62,433 bases of DNA, taken from Polyangiaceae bacterium. GTDB taxonomy: Bacteria > Myxococcota_A > Polyangia > Polyangiales > Polyangiaceae. The position numbers and the translations under genes were made by a program. Below the pieces are notes generated by a model. It made no database searches, was not told where the DNA came from, and was given only the letters and a program-made list of their open reading frames with translations. Below are positions 58,977 through 62,433 of this stretch, piece by piece. Positions within the stretch are counted from its first letter, which is position 1; every line of letters begins with the position of its first letter. The stretch spans positions 1 through 62,433 of the forward strand of contig JAFGIS010000511.1 in assembly GCA_016929495.1 (NCBI GenBank), given 5' to 3'.

Positions 58977-61502
58977 TTACCCCTGCGACCCCAGGGGCAA
59001 GCGCAGCACCTCGCTCGCGCGCTCGGGGTGGGACAACAACGCGTAGACCGCACGGCTCGACAACACCCGTTTCGTGTAGCGCCGCGTTTCCTCGAACGGA
59101 ATGAGCTCGACCCAAACGTCGAAGTCGAGGCCTGGGTGTTCGCGCAACCACCGCCTCGGGCGGCCGGGTCCCGCATTGTAGCCGGGAATGGCCAACAGCG
59201 GGTTAGTGTCGAACTTGCGCGTTAGATCGCCGAGCATGCGACAGCCCAACGCAATGCTGATCGCCGGCTCTTTGAGCGACTCGGGGTCCCAGGGCAGGCC
59301 CGCCTCTTTGGCGTACTGGCGCGCCGTCGGAACAATCATCTGCATCAAGCCGTAGGCCCGAGCTGGGCTCTCGGCCGCGGGATCGAACGCACTCTCCTCG
59401 CGCATGATGGCATAGACCAGTTCCTCGGCGATCCCACTGCGCTGCGCTTCCCTCTTGACCAACGCCTCATAGGGGCGCGGGAACGCAATCTGCCACGCCC
59501 GGGTCCATTCGCCGGCTGGATATCGCCCGAGCCAGTCCGTCAGAAGTCCACGCGCAATGGCATGACTCAGTCTCGTGGCTCCTGCGCGGTCGTACAGTAC
59601 CGCGACGCCCCACAGAATGGCTGGCTGTGCGTTGCGCGTGGCGAACCCGAGCGCTGCGATCTCGCGTTGTGCGAAGTCGATCTCGCCCAGCCGCAGAAGC
59701 TCCATGGCTCGAATGAACCCCGGCGTGGAGAATTCCGGCCGAGCAACCAACAGCCCCTTCTGCCCGGCGGAACGAGCCAGAGCGTCGTCGAGCAGGCGCC
59801 GCGCACGTTCGGAATCGAGCGAGCTGAGGCGCGTAAACGCCTGAAGCATGTAGTACGATAGCGGTACTTCCACGATGAGCTGCTCGAGCTCTGCTCTGCC
59901 TCTGTCGAGCTCGCCTGTCTGCATCAGTGCGCGCGCATGGAAGTAGCGCTCACGGCCGGAGAACTCGGCACCGCGACCGGTCTCGTGTTCGCGAGCCATG
60001 ACCGCGGCTCTTCCGAGGACGCTGGCTGCACCCGGCCAATCGCCCTTCTCGATGCGGCGGATCGCGAGTCGAAATACGCCTTCGAGCGTCCGGTCGCCGA
60101 CCGGATAGTCGTCGAGCATCGTGCTGAGCAACTCCGTGAAGCGCGCTTCGACACCGAGTTCGAGGTACGCATTCGCCGCATTGAGGCGCGCGTCGTCTGC
60201 GAGAGAATGCTCGCGCGCCTCGCGCTCGAGCTGCGTATAGTAGCGGATCGCTTCGGCATCGCGACCATCCGAGGCCGAATACTTGCCCGCCAGGTACAAA
60301 ATGCGCGCCCGCTGGTCGCCATCGGAACGACAATGCGCGGCGGCCTGCCCGAGCCCGCTCGATGCGGGTCCCCATTGTCGCGTCCCGGCAAGCGCCTTGG
60401 CGCGAAGGATCTCCACGGCGCAGCCCATGGTACCGAACCGCTCCGTCTGCGGAAGCGCATCCACCACTGCGGCCGCGGATACCAGCGCGTCTTCCCAATG
60501 ACGACGGTCGACCAGTGCCTGGACCTCGAGCAGACGTTCGTCTGGACTCGGCGGCGCTATGGCCTGGCGCTCGTCGGGCGGAAACGCGAGCAGAGCGCGC
60601 TCTTCGATCTCCTTCGCCCGCTCGGCGAGCCCCGCCGAACCCGCGTTCTTGAGGCGCACGCGGCGGGCGAGCTGGAGCGCTTCACGCACCGGAGAAAGCT
60701 CGGTCGCGGTGGACGTCTGCGCGGCCGGAGACGCCTGGCCTTCGAGCAAGGCGGATGCCAGATGAAGAGACGCGTCGGCCCAATCATCGGGCAACGGCTG
60801 GATCGCCAGGTGGCTCCTGTACAAGCCAACGGCGCGGGGAAAATCGCGGCACAGTTCGGCGGCCTCGGCGAGAAGCAGCCCAGCGTCAGCGGCCGGTGGA
60901 CCCTCGCCCGGTACACGCTCGAGCATCGCAGTGGCCTCATCCGTCCGACCCAAGCGCACGAGCGCCCTGCCAGCGCCGAGTACGGCGTACCCTCGAAGCG
61001 GCCAAGACCGTGCGCTCGCAAGCTGGTAGGAGGCGAGAGCGCCCGGGATGTCCCCCGATTTCTCGCGTAGACGGCCGAGAAGATACTGCCAGCGAGGAAC
61101 GTCGCGGCTAGTCGGCGGCTCAGCGGTCATGGCTTGCTCGACCTCGTGAACAGCCGCCGCGAACCGGCCATCCTGCAGCGCCTGGGCCGCCTGGGCCAGT
61201 TTCGGCAGTGCCAGAAGCGGGGTGAAGCGGTCGAGGTCGAGCTCCTCCCGAGAGGCCCTCTTGCTGGCCTGCGCTACGGCAGCGGCCGACGCCCTCACGG
61301 CTCGCGGGGCGGTACGAACGGGTCCGAGCTCCGAGTTCTGGGCCGAGCAGCAGCCGCCCAGCACCCCCAGTGCAACGAAGGCCGCCTTGCCTGCTGGGGT
61401 CCGCGCCGCCACGCTCGCCCAGAGCGCCGCGGGCACCCGGACCGGCCCCCTGGCGGTAGTCGGCCATAGCCGGTGGCGATGGGTCGGCGCTCTGCGAGTC
61501 AT
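58977..61502 (-). CDS. soluble lytic murein transglycosylase-like lipoprotein
   Basis: 841 residues. A LGVLGGCC lipobox follows a long basic N-terminus. The middle 550 residues are helical repeats (TPR-like; YQLASARSWPLRGYAVLGAG, DDARLNAANAYLELGVEARF), as in the Slt70 ring. The C-terminal SLT domain has YAIMREESAFDPAAESPARA with the catalytic Glu, YGLMQMIVPTARQYAKEAG and IPGYNAGPGR. It cleaves peptidoglycan to make room for envelope machines. The start overlaps the upstream gene by ATGA. Confidence 0.85.
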   Translation of the reverse strand: MTRRAPTHRHRLWPTTARGPVRVPAALWASVAARTPAGKAAFVALGVLGGCCSAQNSELGPVRTAPRAVRASAAAVAQASKRASREELDLDRFTPLLALPKLAQAAQALQDGRFAAAVHEVEQAMTAEPPTSRDVPRWQYLLGRLREKSGDIPGALASYQLASARSWPLRGYAVLGAGRALVRLGRTDEATAMLERVPGEGPPAADAGLLLAEAAELCRDFPRAVGLYRSHLAIQPLPDDWADASLHLASALLEGQASPAAQTSTATELSPVREALQLARRVRLKNAGSAGLAERAKEIEERALLAFPPDERQAIAPPSPDERLLEVQALVDRRHWEDALVSAAAVVDALPQTERFGTMGCAVEILRAKALAGTRQWGPASSGLGQAAAHCRSDGDQRARILYLAGKYSASDGRDAEAIRYYTQLEREAREHSLADDARLNAANAYLELGVEARFTELLSTMLDDYPVGDRTLEGVFRLAIRRIEKGDWPGAASVLGRAAVMAREHETGRGAEFSGRERYFHARALMQTGELDRGRAELEQLIVEVPLSYYMLQAFTRLSSLDSERARRLLDDALARSAGQKGLLVARPEFSTPGFIRAMELLRLGEIDFAQREIAALGFATRNAQPAILWGVAVLYDRAGATRLSHAIARGLLTDWLGRYPAGEWTRAWQIAFPRPYEALVKREAQRSGIAEELVYAIMREESAFDPAAESPARAYGLMQMIVPTARQYAKEAGLPWDPESLKEPAISIALGCRMLGDLTRKFDTNPLLAIPGYNAGPGRPRRWLREHPGLDFDVWVELIPFEETRRYTKRVLSSRAVYALLSHPERASEVLRLPLGSQG

Positions 61503-62008
61503 GGTCCGCGGTCCCGCTTGCGGCTGCTGGGATGGCGCTCGCGGCTGAGCCAGACGTCTGCCGCATCGTCGTCAGCTCGCGTCTGCGCACAGGCCGCCTC
61601 GCGCGACTGCCAACGCGCCCGGTGCTCGTCCGCGGCCTTCACATCTGCTTCTGCGGCAGCCAGCAGCTTTCGAGCAGCCCCCTGGGCCGAGCGCTCCTCG
61701 GAGCACTGCCGTTCGGTCTTCCGCACTTGCCGGGCGAGGCTCGCCGCTTGCCGGTCCGCAGCAGAGCGCCAGGCGCCGGTCGCTGCCAGGTCACCCGCAC
61801 GCGCCTTGCCCTCCACGAGCCGCTTGCGCTCGTCGAGTTCGATGGCACCCGCGGCCTCGATGTGCCGTTGGTGGGCCGCCCGGGCGCTGGCCAAGGCTGT
61901 CTCGGCATTCTCGGTCCGCTGAGTCTGGCAGTTGAGGTCGCGGGCACGACGCTCCTTGGAAAGCCGCCGTACGGCTCCCAGGGACTCGAGCGGGTAGTGC
62001 CTGGCCAC
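61499..62008 (-). CDS. coiled-coil protein, possibly YscO/FliJ-like
   Basis: 169 residues, almost entirely charged helix. MARHYPLESLGAVRRLSKER resembles the start of type III secretion stalk proteins (YscO/FliJ: a Y-P-L-x-x-L-x-x-V/L-R pattern), followed by NAETALASARAAHQRHI heptads. Its overlap with a lytic transglycosylase gene fits a secretion or flagellar context, because such enzymes open the wall for these machines. No other secretion gene is in view, so the role is a guess. Confidence 0.45.
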   Translation of the reverse strand: MARHYPLESLGAVRRLSKERRARDLNCQTQRTENAETALASARAAHQRHIEAAGAIELDERKRLVEGKARAGDLAATGAWRSAADRQAASLARQVRKTERQCSEERSAQGAARKLLAAAEADVKAADEHRARWQSREAACAQTRADDDAADVWLSRERHPSSRKRDRGP

Positions 62009-62433
62009 GTCGATAACCTAGTCGAATGCTCGAAGTGTGGCGATATTCTGCGCCACGAGCCAGGCGCACGACCTCACGCCCATCCCTCCGAGACCACGGA
62101 ATGCGGTGTGGTAGGGCCGGCGACGCTGAGCGGGCACGTACGGGCCGGTGCCCCCCGCTCAAGGCCGTCGGAGCAACGACCTGCTTCACCCCCGAGCCGC
62201 GGTCTGTTCGTACCGATGACCGAGCGTTCGGTCCGACGCCCGCCTGTCGCAAGGGGACGCTGGTTCTGCTATGGGAAGGGGGTCCGTCTGCAGGTCTTGC
62301 ACCCGTTGGTCTTCCCTCGAGTTCGTGATCTGACCGGGCTGCCCTCTGGGGCAATCGGCGAATGCAATGGGCGCCAGGCCTTCGTCGGGGAAAGACGGCG
62401 CTGGAAGAAGGAATGCAGGAATGAGCACCAAGT
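61997..62433 (+). CDS. possible partial CDS running off the right edge
   Basis: A frame from a GTG at 61997 stays open to the edge (145 codons); an ATG at 62216 is an alternative start. It has a CSKCGDILRHEPG segment, a possible zinc knuckle, and a later WFCYGKGVRLQVLHPLVFPR. The GTG lies inside the first codons of the coiled-coil gene on the other strand. No family recognised, so it could be a chance open frame in G/C-rich DNA. Confidence 0.3.
   Translation, partial: MPGHVDNLVECSKCGDILRHEPGARPHAHPSETTECGVVGPATLSGHVRAGAPRSRPSEQRPASPPSRGLFVPMTERSVRRPPVARGRWFCYGKGVRLQVLHPLVFPRVRDLTGLPSGAIGECNGRQAFVGERRRWKKECRNEHQ

Noticed and set aside
1-62433. CRISPR arrays, rRNA genes, insertion sequences with terminal repeats
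   Set aside because: I looked for regularly spaced repeats, rRNA-like stretches and transposase motifs (DDE, HUH) and saw none.

Overview
The window is high-GC DNA that looks like chromosome from a myxobacterium (phylum Myxococcota, probably Polyangia-like). The clues are several Hanks-type Ser/Thr kinases with GTPEYMAPEQ-type activation loops, a PilZ protein of the myxobacterial type with a long Pro/Ala tail, many lipoproteins, a Ser/Thr-Gly-rich VWA lipoprotein, and very strong G/C third positions. Taxonomy is inferred from gene content only.

Layout. 1-2608: an ECF sigma factor gene cut by the left edge, an exported protein and a Cys-rich lipoprotein. About 2809-21433: an 18.6 kb mobile-element array in the 3' end of a tRNA-Arg(CCG) gene (21360-21433, minus strand). 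The tRNA 3' end occurs three times (6468-6515, 12813-12859, 21357-21404), which divides the array into E1 (2809-6515), E2 (6468-12859) and E3 (12813-21404). E3 is the only one with a complete recombination and replication set: HTH regulator, PrimPol, D5-type helicase, excisionase-like HTH protein and tyrosine integrase. E2 has a different replication set (Toprim primase and a truncated RepA-like ATPase) and a secreted trypsin-like protease. E1 is a deletion remnant with toxin-antitoxin-like genes. 21526-62433: ordinary chromosome, including gloB, an esterase, a PilZ protein, three kinases, two tandem triple-DsbA proteins, a MATE pump, a lipid-kinase-like protein, an arylsulfotransferase, metG, a TonB-like protein, a UbiA-family prenyltransferase, tatA, an LptF/G-like permease, an M19 dipeptidase, an oligopeptide ABC transporter and a soluble lytic transglycosylase.

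The most interesting part is the array. The attachment site lies inside the integrase coding sequence. In the integrated state the E3 integrase ends a few codons into the tRNA. The reading frame after each left-hand att copy (6516-6893 and 12860-13232) is in the same register as the integrase and encodes a conserved C-terminal tail, so circularisation would rebuild a longer integrase. Remnants of this tail occur five times. This resembles the attP-within-int arrangement known from Myxococcus phage Mx8, here in a satellite-like element without recognisable capsid genes and in several tandem, partly deleted copies.

The modules repeated in the array have shared control features. HicAB occurs twice, and a two-gene unit that I call A/B occurs three times. 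Both HicA genes and two of the three A genes have a sigma70-like promoter placed so that transcription should start at the start codon (leaderless). A G/C-rich leader hairpin precedes two unrelated cargo genes and recurs twice elsewhere. Two copies of a 22-bp palindrome lie between a divergent zinc-protein gene and the HTH-primase-ATPase operon of E2.
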